Assembly (NCBI GenBank): GCA_006969745.1
Contig: CP030886.1
Location: 1,523,234 to 1,587,233 of the forward strand
Origin: Cytophagaceae bacterium
Lineage (GTDB): Bacteria; Bacteroidota; Bacteroidia; Cytophagales; Cyclobacteriaceae
Direction of reading: 5' to 3'
Length of the DNA: 64,000 nucleotides
How positions within the stretch are numbered: the stretch's first letter is position 1; each line of letters begins with the position of its first letter. Shown in pieces: positions 17,663 to 24,971 of the stretch. The notes under the pieces are model-generated. The model was not told where the DNA came from. It worked only from the letters and a program-made list of their open reading frames with translations, and ran no database searches. The translations under genes were made by a program, and so were the position numbers.

Positions 17663-17730
17663 GCAGAGACCCAGAGGCGTGGCAGAGTGTCCTAGCCGGA
17701 CGCGACGAATGCGGCGGACCCGCCTCGAAG
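17663..17730 (+). pseudogene. Broken tRNA-Ser copy (5' part only)
   Basis: Bases 17663-17689 are identical to the 27 bases that lead into the intact tRNA-Ser (17767-17793), covering the acceptor strand and the start of the D arm. A 16-base stretch then replaces 2 bases, and the 12-base block CGAATGCGGCGG returns at 17706-17717. The anticodon arm, variable arm and T arm are missing; CGCCTC at 17721-17726 could close against GAGGCG. It cannot make a tRNA. The distance to the intact copy is 104 bases, so a tandem duplication followed by decay is likely. Confidence 0.7.
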
Positions 17731-17776
17731 AAAACATACAGAGTAGGAAGCTACTCGAAAGATATTGCAGAGACCC

Positions 17777-17861
17777 AGAGGCGTGGCAGAGTGGTCGAAT
17801 GCGGCGGTCTTGAAAACCGTTGTACCGCGAGGTACCGGGGGTTCGAATCCCTCCGCCTCTG
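17777..17861 (+). tRNA. tRNA-Ser (anticodon UGA)
   Basis: An 85-base class II tRNA. The acceptor AGAGGCG pairs with CGCCTCT (17854-17860), with G at 17861 as discriminator; CCA is not encoded. The D arm starts GCAGAGTGG, the anticodon loop is CTTGAAA with TGA at 17811-17813, the long variable arm GTACC-GCGA-GGTAC is diagnostic of serine, and the T loop TTCGAAT is present. It has its own promoter upstream and terminator downstream. Confidence 0.97.
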
Positions 17862-17870
17862 CAACACAAG

Positions 17871-17897
17871 CCCTGATGGAAACATCAGGGTTTTTTG
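17871..17897 (+). terminator. Intrinsic terminator of tRNA-Ser
   Basis: An 8 bp perfect stem, CCCTGATG (17871-17878) with CATCAGGG (17883-17890), a GAAA loop and a run of six T followed by GTTTT. It lies 9 bases after the tRNA. Confidence 0.9.
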
Positions 17898-18010
17898 TTT
17901 TAAAACGAATCAAGCTTGCTTGAATGAGTGAGGAAATAAAAAATCACACTTCGAATGAAATGAGAAAGGGCTTGGGTTGCACCAGATCCCCAAAATGGGA
18001 TCATATAAAT

Positions 18011-18028
18011 AATCCCTCCGCCTCTGCA
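18011..18028 (+). repeat. Direct repeat of the tRNA-Ser 3' end (att-like)
   Basis: 18 bases, AATCCCTCCGCCTCTGCA, are identical to the tRNA 3' end at 17846-17863. They are followed by a second terminator. This is the pattern left when an element integrates into a tRNA 3' end, or a remnant of a further tRNA copy. Only about 150 bp separate the two copies and hold no gene. Confidence 0.7.
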
Positions 18029-18031
18029 CAT

Positions 18032-18063
18032 AACCCTTCATACTGATTGATGAAGGGTTTTTT
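18032..18063 (+). terminator. Second intrinsic terminator after the tRNA 3' repeat
   Basis: AACCCTTCA (18032-18040) pairs with TGAAGGGTT (18051-18059) around a 10-base loop, followed by T residues. It follows the tRNA 3' repeat just as the first terminator follows the real tRNA. Confidence 0.8.
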
Positions 18064-18071
18064 CATTTTAG

Positions 18072-18092
18072 GGGGTAAACAAAGGGGTAAAC
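18072..18092 (+). repeat. Tandem GGGGTAAAC repeat
   Basis: GGGGTAAAC occurs at 18072-18080 and 18084-18092, a 12-base period, directly after the second terminator. Short direct repeats beside att sites can be recombinase arm sites; that is inference. The rest of the 17552-18142 gap without a protein gene holds only the tRNA features listed here. Confidence 0.4.
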
Positions 18093-18142
18093 ATTTTTCT
18101 TTTTTGGATTATTTATTTTGCAGTGATTAAAATTCTATCTGC

Positions 18143-18883
18143 ATGAAAAGGTTGCTTTCATTCATACTTATTGCTATCTCTTTTTCGATTTATTCTCAAA
18201 ATCCTGGAGTATTTCCATATCTAAAAACAAAGACGCTAAGTTTCAGTGGTTGTGGACTTGGGAAACCTGTAACTATTAAGTATCCTGAAAATCAGGTTAA
18301 GATCATTGATAAAAAACTTAGTGATTTTGATGTTGATCATCCAATATTTGATAATGAAGCTGGGAGATATGATGATGTAGTAATGCAAATCGAGATACCA
18401 ACCCTATCAAAAAATTTCTACGTGATTTTTTCCCAAGGACCGAGCTGTGATCCTCATTTCTCTCTGTATGACATTGAAGAAGATGAATGGGTTGCTTATA
18501 TACCCGGAGGCGAATTGTATTTACCTGGAGGTGATAAGATCTATAGTGTTGGTCATACCAACTCCTACTTCAAGATGAGAAGGAAATTTCAGTTTGTTGA
18601 TGGCAAATTTGAAGAAGTAGAACCTCAATTTTATTATGTTGGTCTTGAAACCAAAACACTAAACCCTATAACACTTTACACTTCTAAGACTATGAAAGAG
18701 GAAATCGCCAGATTACCTGCTGATTATGAAATTGAGGTGCTTATAGCTGAAAAACCAATTGACTATAGGAGTGAATGGAAGTATCTTATTAAAACTAAGC
18801 TCGGTTTAGTTGGCTGGACACATATAAGTTCTGGTCAGCTTAAATCAATTGATGTTAAAGGCATCTTCTACAATGGTGATTGA
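18143..18883 (+). CDS. Secreted protein of unknown function with SH3-like C-terminus
   Basis: 246 residues. A clear signal peptide (MKRLLSFILIAISFSIYSQ) is cleaved after about residue 19. The middle has cysteines in FSGCGLGKP and GPSCDPHF that could form a disulphide, and the C-terminal WKYLIKTKLGLVGWTHI resembles the bacterial SH3 fold, which often binds cell-wall peptides. It is not a family I recognise. It is the first of three genes behind the disrupted tRNA-Ser locus, AT-richer than the genes on either side, which fits acquired DNA. Confidence 0.7.
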   Translation: MKRLLSFILIAISFSIYSQNPGVFPYLKTKTLSFSGCGLGKPVTIKYPENQVKIIDKKLSDFDVDHPIFDNEAGRYDDVVMQIEIPTLSKNFYVIFSQGPSCDPHFSLYDIEEDEWVAYIPGGELYLPGGDKIYSVGHTNSYFKMRRKFQFVDGKFEEVEPQFYYVGLETKTLNPITLYTSKTMKEEIARLPADYEIEVLIAEKPIDYRSEWKYLIKTKLGLVGWTHISSGQLKSIDVKGIFYNGD

Positions 18884-18970
18884 GGAAAGTTAGTTCACTC
18901 CCTATACCTGCTCTTACCTTTTAATTCGCATATGACTTGATTAACTTGAAATCCTTTGATTGATCAACTC

Positions 18971-20317
18971 ATGAAGATATCACAATTACTCTCTTGGAAG
19001 GGTGAAATAAACCGAAAGCATTATCTCACTTGGGGGATTATTCTTTTTGCTATTAAGTACAACTTAGATCGATTAATAGCGCTAAGCTTTGATCGAAATT
19101 GGTATATCATAGATTACTATTTGAGCGTAGATGAGTTATCTAACCTTGAGGCTGGAACATCCGAATTTACCTTTTATCTGATCTTATTGATATCCTCATT
19201 GCCGTTCTTGTGGTCAGGAACTGTCCTCTGCCTGAAGAGAATAAGGAACACAGACTTGTCTCCTGTCTTAGTCTTACTCTTCTTTATTCCTTATCTCAAT
19301 TTTATACTTTTTATAGTCCTCGCTTCGCTTCCTGAGAAAAAACAAAAAGGAGAATCTAAAGAAAACTATCTCAAACGCATGCTGCCGGACAGTAAGCTTG
19401 GAAGCGCACTTATATCAATTGGAGTAGCAGTTATCATCACCTTCATACTCGCCTTTCTTTTCGTAGAACAGATGGGTAATTATGGATGGAGTCTTTTTGT
19501 TGGTTTGCCATTTCTAATGGGATATTTATCAGTCTACTTATATGGAAGGCGAAATCCTATATCCTTCAAGGAAGCATCTATGCTAAGCTTAACAGTTGTT
19601 TTGGTGTTTTGTGGCACTACATTCATCCTTGCTTTTGAAGGTATTATTTGCTTAGCAATGGGATTCCCAATCTTGTTTGTTGTTGCATGGATAGGGGCAA
19701 CAATTGCTTATGCAATTCAAGATCACCAAAAAGCAGCGACTTACAGTTTTCCAATCATTTTTGTCCTAATTGCTGGATTGATTGAAGCAGAAATCGAAAG
19801 TTCACCTCCAGTTCATTCGGTGTCGACTTCAGTCACTATAAAGGCAGACAAACAATCTATTTGGAACGAGTTGGTAGCTTTTTCTGAAATAGAGCCTCCA
19901 AAAGAATTCCTTTTCAAAACAGGAATAGCCTATCCGACTCACGCTGAAATCATTGGGACTGGTATTGGCGCAATACGGGAATGCCATTTTACCACTGGCT
20001 ATTTTAAAGAGCCAATAACTATATGGAATGAGCCTGAATTACTAAGGTTTGATGTTGCTCAGCAACCACCTCCAATGACAGAATGGTCATTTCATGAGAA
20101 GCTAAATGTCCCGCATCTTGATGGGTATTTTAGATCAGTCGAAGGTCAATTTAAACTAATTCAAAAGCCCAATGGGACTATACTTCTCGAAGGAACAACA
20201 TGGTACACACATGATATTTGGCCGGGATTTTACTGGAAACTATGGTCTGACCATATCCTTCACAAGATACATTTTAGAGTCTTGAATCATATTAAAAAGA
20301 AGGTCGAACAGAAATGA
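18971..20317 (+). CDS. DUF805-like membrane protein fused to an SRPBCC-type domain
   Basis: 448 residues from the ATG at 18971; a TTG five codons upstream (18956) is also possible. The N-terminal part starts LLSWKGEINRKHYLTWG, then has CLKRIRNTDLSPVLVLLFFI, the DUF805 pattern (aromatic-x-G-x-x-R-x-x-Y and KR-x-x-D). More membrane segments follow to about residue 275. The last 160 residues (VTIKADKQSIWNELVAFSEI onward) look like an SRPBCC/START-type lipid or ligand-binding domain. The combination is unusual and its role is unknown. It overlaps the next gene by four bases (ATGA), so the two are coupled. Confidence 0.7.
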   Translation: MKISQLLSWKGEINRKHYLTWGIILFAIKYNLDRLIALSFDRNWYIIDYYLSVDELSNLEAGTSEFTFYLILLISSLPFLWSGTVLCLKRIRNTDLSPVLVLLFFIPYLNFILFIVLASLPEKKQKGESKENYLKRMLPDSKLGSALISIGVAVIITFILAFLFVEQMGNYGWSLFVGLPFLMGYLSVYLYGRRNPISFKEASMLSLTVVLVFCGTTFILAFEGIICLAMGFPILFVVAWIGATIAYAIQDHQKAATYSFPIIFVLIAGLIEAEIESSPPVHSVSTSVTIKADKQSIWNELVAFSEIEPPKEFLFKTGIAYPTHAEIIGTGIGAIRECHFTTGYFKEPITIWNEPELLRFDVAQQPPPMTEWSFHEKLNVPHLDGYFRSVEGQFKLIQKPNGTILLEGTTWYTHDIWPGFYWKLWSDHILHKIHFRVLNHIKKKVEQK

Positions 20318-20697
20318 AATGGCTCAAAGGGATAGTAGTCTTCGCTGTGGCTTTAATCGCCTTGTACTTTGGATATATCTCACTGATAGTGTTTGATGGA
20401 GATATAGAGAATTACAGAAATCGAATTGAATTTGACTCTTACAAATGGAAGAATTGGAACGAAACTGAATCAACAATGTCTCTTAGGTGGGATATGAGAC
20501 ATAGCTTATTGGATAAGCATGATTTAGTGGGCATGTCAGTATCAGAAGTCATTGAATTACTCGGTAAGCCATCGCGTGAATCCTCTACCGAACTATCATA
20601 CTATTTGGGTATGGCCAGAAGTGGAATCGATACCGGCTCATTAAATCTGACAATAAAAGATGGAATCATAACCGGCCATAGAATTTGGCATGGTTAA
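20314..20697 (+). CDS. Small membrane-anchored protein, SmpA/OmlA-like fold
   Basis: 127 residues. One N-terminal membrane helix (4-27), then a domain with MRHSLLDKHDLVGMSVSEV, LLGKPSRESS and a terminal LTIKDGIITGHRIW, resembling the BamE/SmpA-type fold (GMS-x-x-EV...LG-x-P). No enzymatic residues are evident. Its ATG overlaps the stop of the DUF805-like gene. It probably works with that protein or simply shares its transcript. Confidence 0.65.
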   Translation: MKWLKGIVVFAVALIALYFGYISLIVFDGDIENYRNRIEFDSYKWKNWNETESTMSLRWDMRHSLLDKHDLVGMSVSEVIELLGKPSRESSTELSYYLGMARSGIDTGSLNLTIKDGIITGHRIWHG

Positions 20698-20703
20698 TAT
20701 CTC

Positions 20704-20892
20704 TCATGTAGTAAATAGATAGTAAATGATTACGACTAAGCTCAAAAGGATAAGAATCATCAGCTTTGTACGCGACATCTTTTGATATCTCCTTCTTCGA
20801 TCATAGGATTCTCTGAAGGAATCAAAATCTCTTTGCTCCCTTATTTGACTTCTGAATAAGTTTCTTCTAGCTCTAAAGTCTCGCTTTGTCAT
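20704..20892 (-). CDS. Small basic membrane protein coupled to the sigma factor
   Basis: 62 residues. A highly charged N-terminal half (residues 1-43, many R, D and K) is followed by one membrane helix, LMILILLSLVVIIYYLF. Its ATG lies 20 bases inside the end of the sigma-factor gene, so translation is probably coupled. Small membrane proteins next to ECF sigma genes can be anti-sigma factors, but this one lacks a zinc motif, so that is only a guess. No known family recognised. Confidence 0.65.
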   Translation of the reverse strand: MTKRDFRARRNLFRSQIREQRDFDSFRESYDRRRRYQKMSRTKLMILILLSLVVIIYYLFTT

Positions 20893-21433
20893 CTTCCTTT
20901 ATCAAACGTTTCTTCAGCTTATCTAATAAACGGTACATCCGCATCTTGGTGGCACTAACTCCAATACTCATCAGCGCACTTATCTCTTCGAAACTACACA
21001 TCTCAAAGAACCTCAACTCCAACAACCTTAAATCATCTTCAGGAAGATCGTCCAGAAGATCAATAAGCGATTGCATATAATCTGGTTTAGGAAACTCAGT
21101 GATCTCTTCCCAACAATTCAATTTATCCTCCTCAATAACGAATATTGGTTTGCTATCTCTGTAATGTTTCCTCAATTCATTCTGAGCTATTCTAAACAAC
21201 CATGCACCAAATGGCTTCCCCTGCCATTCGTACTTCTTCAGATTGTCAAGAGACTTGAAAAATGTAGTGGAACATAAATCTGCACTCAAGGCTTCATTAT
21301 CTGTCCGACGGACAAAAAACCTAAAAAGTGGATCGTAGTATTTTTCATACAAAGGCTTGAACGCAGTAGTATCCTTCTTGGATTTTTCAATCCAGATTCG
21401 CTCTCGCTCGATATCACCATTTAGGCTTGGCAT
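20873..21433 (-). CDS. ECF-type RNA polymerase sigma factor
   Basis: 186 residues. Region 2 runs from FKPLYEKYYDPLFRFF to KPFGAWLFRIAQNELRKHYR (about 20-95), where the GAWLFRIA-N block is the core-binding and -10 melting segment. Region 4 (about 125-180) has LPEDDLRLLELRFFEMCSFE and a helix-turn-helix ending in ATKMRMYRLLDKLKKRL. There is no region 1 or 3, as in ECF sigma factors. ATG start. The small membrane protein follows and overlaps it. The genes it controls are unknown. Confidence 0.92.
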   Translation of the reverse strand: MPSLNGDIERERIWIEKSKKDTTAFKPLYEKYYDPLFRFFVRRTDNEALSADLCSTTFFKSLDNLKKYEWQGKPFGAWLFRIAQNELRKHYRDSKPIFVIEEDKLNCWEEITEFPKPDYMQSLIDLLDDLPEDDLRLLELRFFEMCSFEEISALMSIGVSATKMRMYRLLDKLKKRLIKEDDKARL

Positions 21434-21514
21434 TCAACGCATTTTCTCTAACAATCCAAAAATTCTGCCAAGTCACATGTGACTATTCTCAAAGCATGGA
21501 TTGTATAAGAAAAA

Positions 21515-22069
21515 ATGATCAGATTAAAGAAGCCCAAATCAGAACCTAAAGTGTCTGCCGGATCAATGGCAGATATCGCATTTCTTTTGTTGATATTCTT
21601 TCTTGTAGCCACCACATTAATGCAAGACAAAGGCCTCATGTTGCAACTGCCACCGGATGTCCCTCCAACAGAAACACCAATCAATGAACGAAATCTTTTC
21701 AAGATTAGAATTAACTCAAAAAACCAGTTTCTAATTGAAGAAAAGGTTGTTGATGATCTTCATAATCTAAAAGAGGAAGTCATGGATTTTGTATTAAATC
21801 CAAATGCTAATCCATCTTTATCTGAGTCGCCGGATAAGGCCATCATTTCAATCAAAACCCAACGAGGAACATCGTATGCCAACTTCATAGATGTATTGGA
21901 TGAAGTGAAAGAAGCGTACTATACCATGTATGGTAATCGAGTTGGTCTTTCATCAAAAGAATTTAGAGCACTTGACAAGAAGAACCCATCGCAAAACGAG
22001 CTTTATCTAACCGCACGAGCGGGTCTTCCTATGAACATTTCAATTGCAGAACCTGATAAAATCAATTAA
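21515..22069 (+). CDS. exbD: ExbD/TolR biopolymer transport protein (first of two)
   Basis: 184 residues with one membrane helix. The hallmark VSAGSMADIAFLLLIFF (about 14-30) carries the aspartate that takes part in proton flow through the ExbB-ExbD motor, and a periplasmic domain follows. It powers TonB-dependent uptake or a related envelope process. No exbB or tonB is adjacent, which is unusual because these are normally in one operon. A second exbD begins one base after its stop. Confidence 0.88.
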   Translation: MIRLKKPKSEPKVSAGSMADIAFLLLIFFLVATTLMQDKGLMLQLPPDVPPTETPINERNLFKIRINSKNQFLIEEKVVDDLHNLKEEVMDFVLNPNANPSLSESPDKAIISIKTQRGTSYANFIDVLDEVKEAYYTMYGNRVGLSSKEFRALDKKNPSQNELYLTARAGLPMNISIAEPDKIN

Positions 22070-22070
22070 T

Positions 22071-22520
22071 ATGAGACTTAAGAAAAGATCGAAAGCAGAC
22101 ACAGAAATTTCGACTGCCTCCATGCCAGATATTGTATTCCTATTACTTTTCTTCTTTATGGTTTCGGCTACCATCAAGACAGAAGATGAAAAACTAAAAG
22201 TCACTATCCCCAAAGCACAAGCAATTACGAAAGTGGAAAAGAAGTTTCTCATCCGTGAGTTACATGTCGGTTTCCCAAAGAACCAAAAGTTGGGGTCAAC
22301 TCCAAAAATTTCAGCTGATGGAAAATTGCTTGAATTGAATGCACTCGGTAATTGGGTTCAAGAACAGAAAACAAGTTTGGGAGAGGTTTACAGTGACCAA
22401 ATGATTGTTCTCCTTCGGGCGCACGAAGAAGTAGATATGGGAATCATTGGGGATATCCAAAGTGAACTGAGAAAAAACAATGCGAGGAAGATTTTGTATC
22501 GGACACTGGAAGAAAGCTAG
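22071..22520 (+). CDS. exbD: ExbD/TolR biopolymer transport protein (second of two)
   Basis: 149 residues from the ATG at 22071; reading further upstream would overlap the first exbD without benefit. The motif STASMPDIVFLLLFFFMVS places the key aspartate in the membrane helix, followed by a periplasmic domain ending RAHEEVDMG...LRKNNARKILY. Paired and non-identical ExbD proteins are common in Bacteroidota energy-transducing complexes. The partner ExbB must be encoded elsewhere. Its 3' end nearly meets the convergent gene at 22526. Confidence 0.87.
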   Translation: MRLKKRSKADTEISTASMPDIVFLLLFFFMVSATIKTEDEKLKVTIPKAQAITKVEKKFLIRELHVGFPKNQKLGSTPKISADGKLLELNALGNWVQEQKTSLGEVYSDQMIVLLRAHEEVDMGIIGDIQSELRKNNARKILYRTLEES

Positions 22521-22525
22521 TTAAG

Positions 22526-23068
22526 TCACTCCGCTCCGGCCATCACTCCACCGCCCTCAAAGCTTTGCTTCATCAAAGCCAGTTGCTCAGTTGAGCAAAG
22601 GTTCGTTTCCTCCAGAAAGTGAAAAATGTATTGACCAAACATGGGATTGACTTTCATCTCCGAAACACTCGAAAGATCGCTTACAATCATGGCAACATCT
22701 TCTTCCATATGAGTGCTCATGCCCAGAAATGAAGGTAAGTTGTATTCTATCGCCAATCGTAAAAATCGTATTTCAATGTTTTGGGGATCTTCTTCTACCG
22801 CAGCTTCTATCTGTTTGTCATACTTTACCACTTGCTTGAGCTTGTTGAATGGATTCCAAACTACCTGAGCTAGTAACGCTTCAGAAACCGCCTGATAAGC
22901 TTTTACCGTTGAAGTAGGATTTTCAATGTCCTTAAGAAAATTGTGAAAGTCCCGGGAATCATCCGGATTCAATACCACCGCATGAAACTCTGATCGAATT
23001 TCATTTAGGCTCTGAGCAGATATGCTTGTGGCCATTATAAGTAATATACATGCTACTATAGTCTTCAC
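22526..23068 (-). CDS. Secreted protein of unknown function
   Basis: About 180 residues. The likely start is the GTG at 23068, which yields a textbook signal peptide (KTIVACILLIMATSISAQ); a TTG at 23095 would add nine residues. The mature part is helical, with AYQAVSEALLAQVVWNPFNK and NIEIRFLRLAIEYNLPSFLG, resembling tetratricopeptide-like or lipid-binding secreted proteins seen only in Bacteroidota. No catalytic motif. It converges on the exbD pair and is followed upstream by the nitrilase gene. Confidence 0.65.
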   Translation of the reverse strand: MKTIVACILLIMATSISAQSLNEIRSEFHAVVLNPDDSRDFHNFLKDIENPTSTVKAYQAVSEALLAQVVWNPFNKLKQVVKYDKQIEAAVEEDPQNIEIRFLRLAIEYNLPSFLGMSTHMEEDVAMIVSDLSSVSEMKVNPMFGQYIFHFLEETNLCSTEQLALMKQSFEGGGVMAGAE

Positions 23069-23136
23069 ACCTTTTAAAACCTGTGAAAGGATCAAAGTGT
23101 TTTAGGAAAATATCAGAAGGTCTGCAAGTAGACTTT

Positions 23137-23925
23137 TCAACTGAGGCTAAAATCATCCGCATCTGATTGAAATGGGAAGTCTTTGCGATAGTTGATCATC
23201 TCTTCTGCTGAAAGTGTGGTAGTTAAAATGCCCTCCTTTTCTGCTGAAAACACAAGCTCTTCTCCTTTCGGAGAGTATGCGCCAGAATGCCCATTGTAGC
23301 TTTTCGAAGCTTCATCATTCCCGACACGATTGACACCCGCCGAGTAAGCAAGATTCTCAATCGCCCTGGATTTAAGCAGTGTATCCCACGCATTTACCCG
23401 AGTGTCTGGCCAGTTTGCTACGTAAAGCAAGAGATCGTATTCATACAGATTTTTGTCTGTCTTCTGCGATCTTGCCCAAACCGGAAACCGGAGGTCATAG
23501 CAAATCAATGGATGGATCTTCCAGCCTAAATATTCAAGAACAAGGCGATGCTTCCCAGGTGTAAACGTTTCTCCTTCTGCGGCCAACGTAAACAGATGTT
23601 TTTTGTCATACTGCTGAGAGGAGCCATCGGGATAGACAAAGTATAGCCGATTAAAATACGCTCCCTTTTCCTTGATCATATAACTGCCAGTCACTGCTAT
23701 CTTGCGCTGAGCCGCCATCTGACGCATCCACTTAAATGTTTTTCCACCAGGAGGTTCAGCCAGTTTTTCGGCATTCATAGAAAATCCTGTCGTAAACATT
23801 TCAGGAAGCACGACCAGGTCCGTATGATCAATAGACCAGATCATCTCTTCAAACATGGCCAGATTGGCATCTATCTCTTCCCAATGAAGATCAGCCTGTA
23901 TGAGAGAAATGGTTAAGTCTTTCAT
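23137..23925 (-). CDS. Nitrilase-superfamily omega-amidase (YafV-like)
   Basis: 262 residues. The catalytic triad is E42 in VVLPEMFTTGF, K108 in QYDKKHLF and C142 in LICYDLRFP. The short length, GFSMNAEKL and NWPDTRVNAWDTLLKSRAIEN match the YafV/Nit2 omega-amidase group, which hydrolyses alpha-ketoglutaramate and related amides. The start is the ATG at 23925. A gap of about 90 bp separates it from def downstream of its start. Confidence 0.9.
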   Translation of the reverse strand: MKDLTISLIQADLHWEEIDANLAMFEEMIWSIDHTDLVVLPEMFTTGFSMNAEKLAEPPGGKTFKWMRQMAAQRKIAVTGSYMIKEKGAYFNRLYFVYPDGSSQQYDKKHLFTLAAEGETFTPGKHRLVLEYLGWKIHPLICYDLRFPVWARSQKTDKNLYEYDLLLYVANWPDTRVNAWDTLLKSRAIENLAYSAGVNRVGNDEASKSYNGHSGAYSPKGEELVFSAEKEGILTTTLSAEEMINYRKDFPFQSDADDFSLS

Positions 23926-24012
23926 GTTTTGAAAAAGATTGATGCTGAAACAAATTAAGCAGACTGTTAAAAAAATGGCCGTTACCCTGAATTTATTTCA
24001 GAGTCTCAAAAA

Positions 24013-24561
24013 TCACCTGGGAACCTTCACACGATATTCAGCATCAGTTTTGCCTTTGCTGATATTCGCAAGTTTTCCTTTGATCAATCGTTTCTTGAAA
24101 GGAGTCAGATAGTCGGTGAACAGCTTTCCTTCAATGTGATCGTATTCGTGCTGAATTACACGAGCCTTCATGCCCTCGAAAGTTTCCTCATGAAGCTCCC
24201 AATTCTCATCAAAGTATTCGATTTTGATTTGAGGCTTGCGGTTGACGTCTGCTCGTACTCCCGGGATACTTAGACAGCCTTCTTCAAATGGCCATTCTTC
24301 GCCCAACTCCTCTATCATGATAGGGTTAATGAATGCTTGCTTCAAGCCATTCTCTTCATCTTCTTCCATCGGAGTGGTATCCACTACGAATACACGCAGA
24401 GATTCTCCTACCTGCGGTGCAGCCAAACCAACACCTTGTGCAGCATACATGGTCTCATACATGCTGTCAACAAATTCTTGCACCGATTCGTCACCTTCTG
24501 CAACCTCCTTAGCTTTCTTCTTCAGAACAGGATCACCGTATAGTACGATAGGGAAAATCAT
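24013..24561 (-). CDS. def: Peptide deformylase
   Basis: 182 residues. All three motifs are present: GVGLAAPQVG (43-52), EGCLSIPG with the metal ligand C96, and QHEYDHIEG with H138, E139 and H142. The enzyme removes the formyl group from new proteins. Its ATG overlaps the last bases of ruvX (ATGA), so both are in one operon. The C-terminal tail after residue 150 is basic. Confidence 0.97.
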   Translation of the reverse strand: MIFPIVLYGDPVLKKKAKEVAEGDESVQEFVDSMYETMYAAQGVGLAAPQVGESLRVFVVDTTPMEEDEENGLKQAFINPIMIEELGEEWPFEEGCLSIPGVRADVNRKPQIKIEYFDENWELHEETFEGMKARVIQHEYDHIEGKLFTDYLTPFKKRLIKGKLANISKGKTDAEYRVKVPR

Positions 24562-24971
24562 GAAATACTTTCTAAATATGATTGTAAAATTATTGTCGCA
24601 CTCACCTTGTCTACATTGCCTTTGTTTCTTCTGTCTTTCTTCTTCATGCCACCAACAATCATGGCATCCATGGCCATCTTAGATGTAAACCGTTCGTCGT
24701 GCAAAATTAATTCCATTGAAGGGAATACTTTTTTGAATCGGTTAATAAATGCCTGCACCAATGGAGTGGCGTTTGTCGGGCTTCCGTCGGTGTTCTTTGG
24801 CATGCCGATGATCACCTTGATCACATCTTCTTTGACAAAATAATCTTTCAGGAAATTTTCCAGTGTATGTGTTGGCAAAACATCGAGCGGCGAGGCAATT
24901 ATCCCCAAAGGATCAGTTACTGCCAGGCCGGTTCGCTTGGCACCGTAATCTATCGCCAATATTCTTGGCAT
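24558..24971 (-). CDS. ruvX: Holliday-junction resolvase-like pre-16S rRNA nuclease
   Basis: 137 residues, RNase H-like fold. ILAIDYGAKRTGLAVTDPLG at the N-terminus carries the first catalytic aspartate; GMPKNTDGSPTNA and LHDERFTS are the other conserved blocks. The family (YqgF/RuvX) processes the 5' end of 16S rRNA. Its start overlaps the stop of the Ric-like gene by one base, and its end overlaps def. Confidence 0.94.
   Translation of the reverse strand: MPRILAIDYGAKRTGLAVTDPLGIIASPLDVLPTHTLENFLKDYFVKEDVIKVIIGMPKNTDGSPTNATPLVQAFINRFKKVFPSMELILHDERFTSKMAMDAMIVGGMKKKDRRNKGNVDKVSATIILQSYLESIS

Noticed and set aside
17663..17730. A second functional tRNA-Ser
   Set aside because: The anticodon, variable and T arms are missing and 14 additional bases break the D arm, so only a pseudogene is called.
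17641..17931. Open frames on both strands across the tRNA-Ser region
   Set aside because: They read through the tRNA, its hairpins and terminator; no protein motif or start signal supports them.
18029..18142. An integrase gene or complete island at the tRNA repeat
   Set aside because: Only about 110 bases lie between the repeat and the next gene, and no recombinase is encoded in the window.
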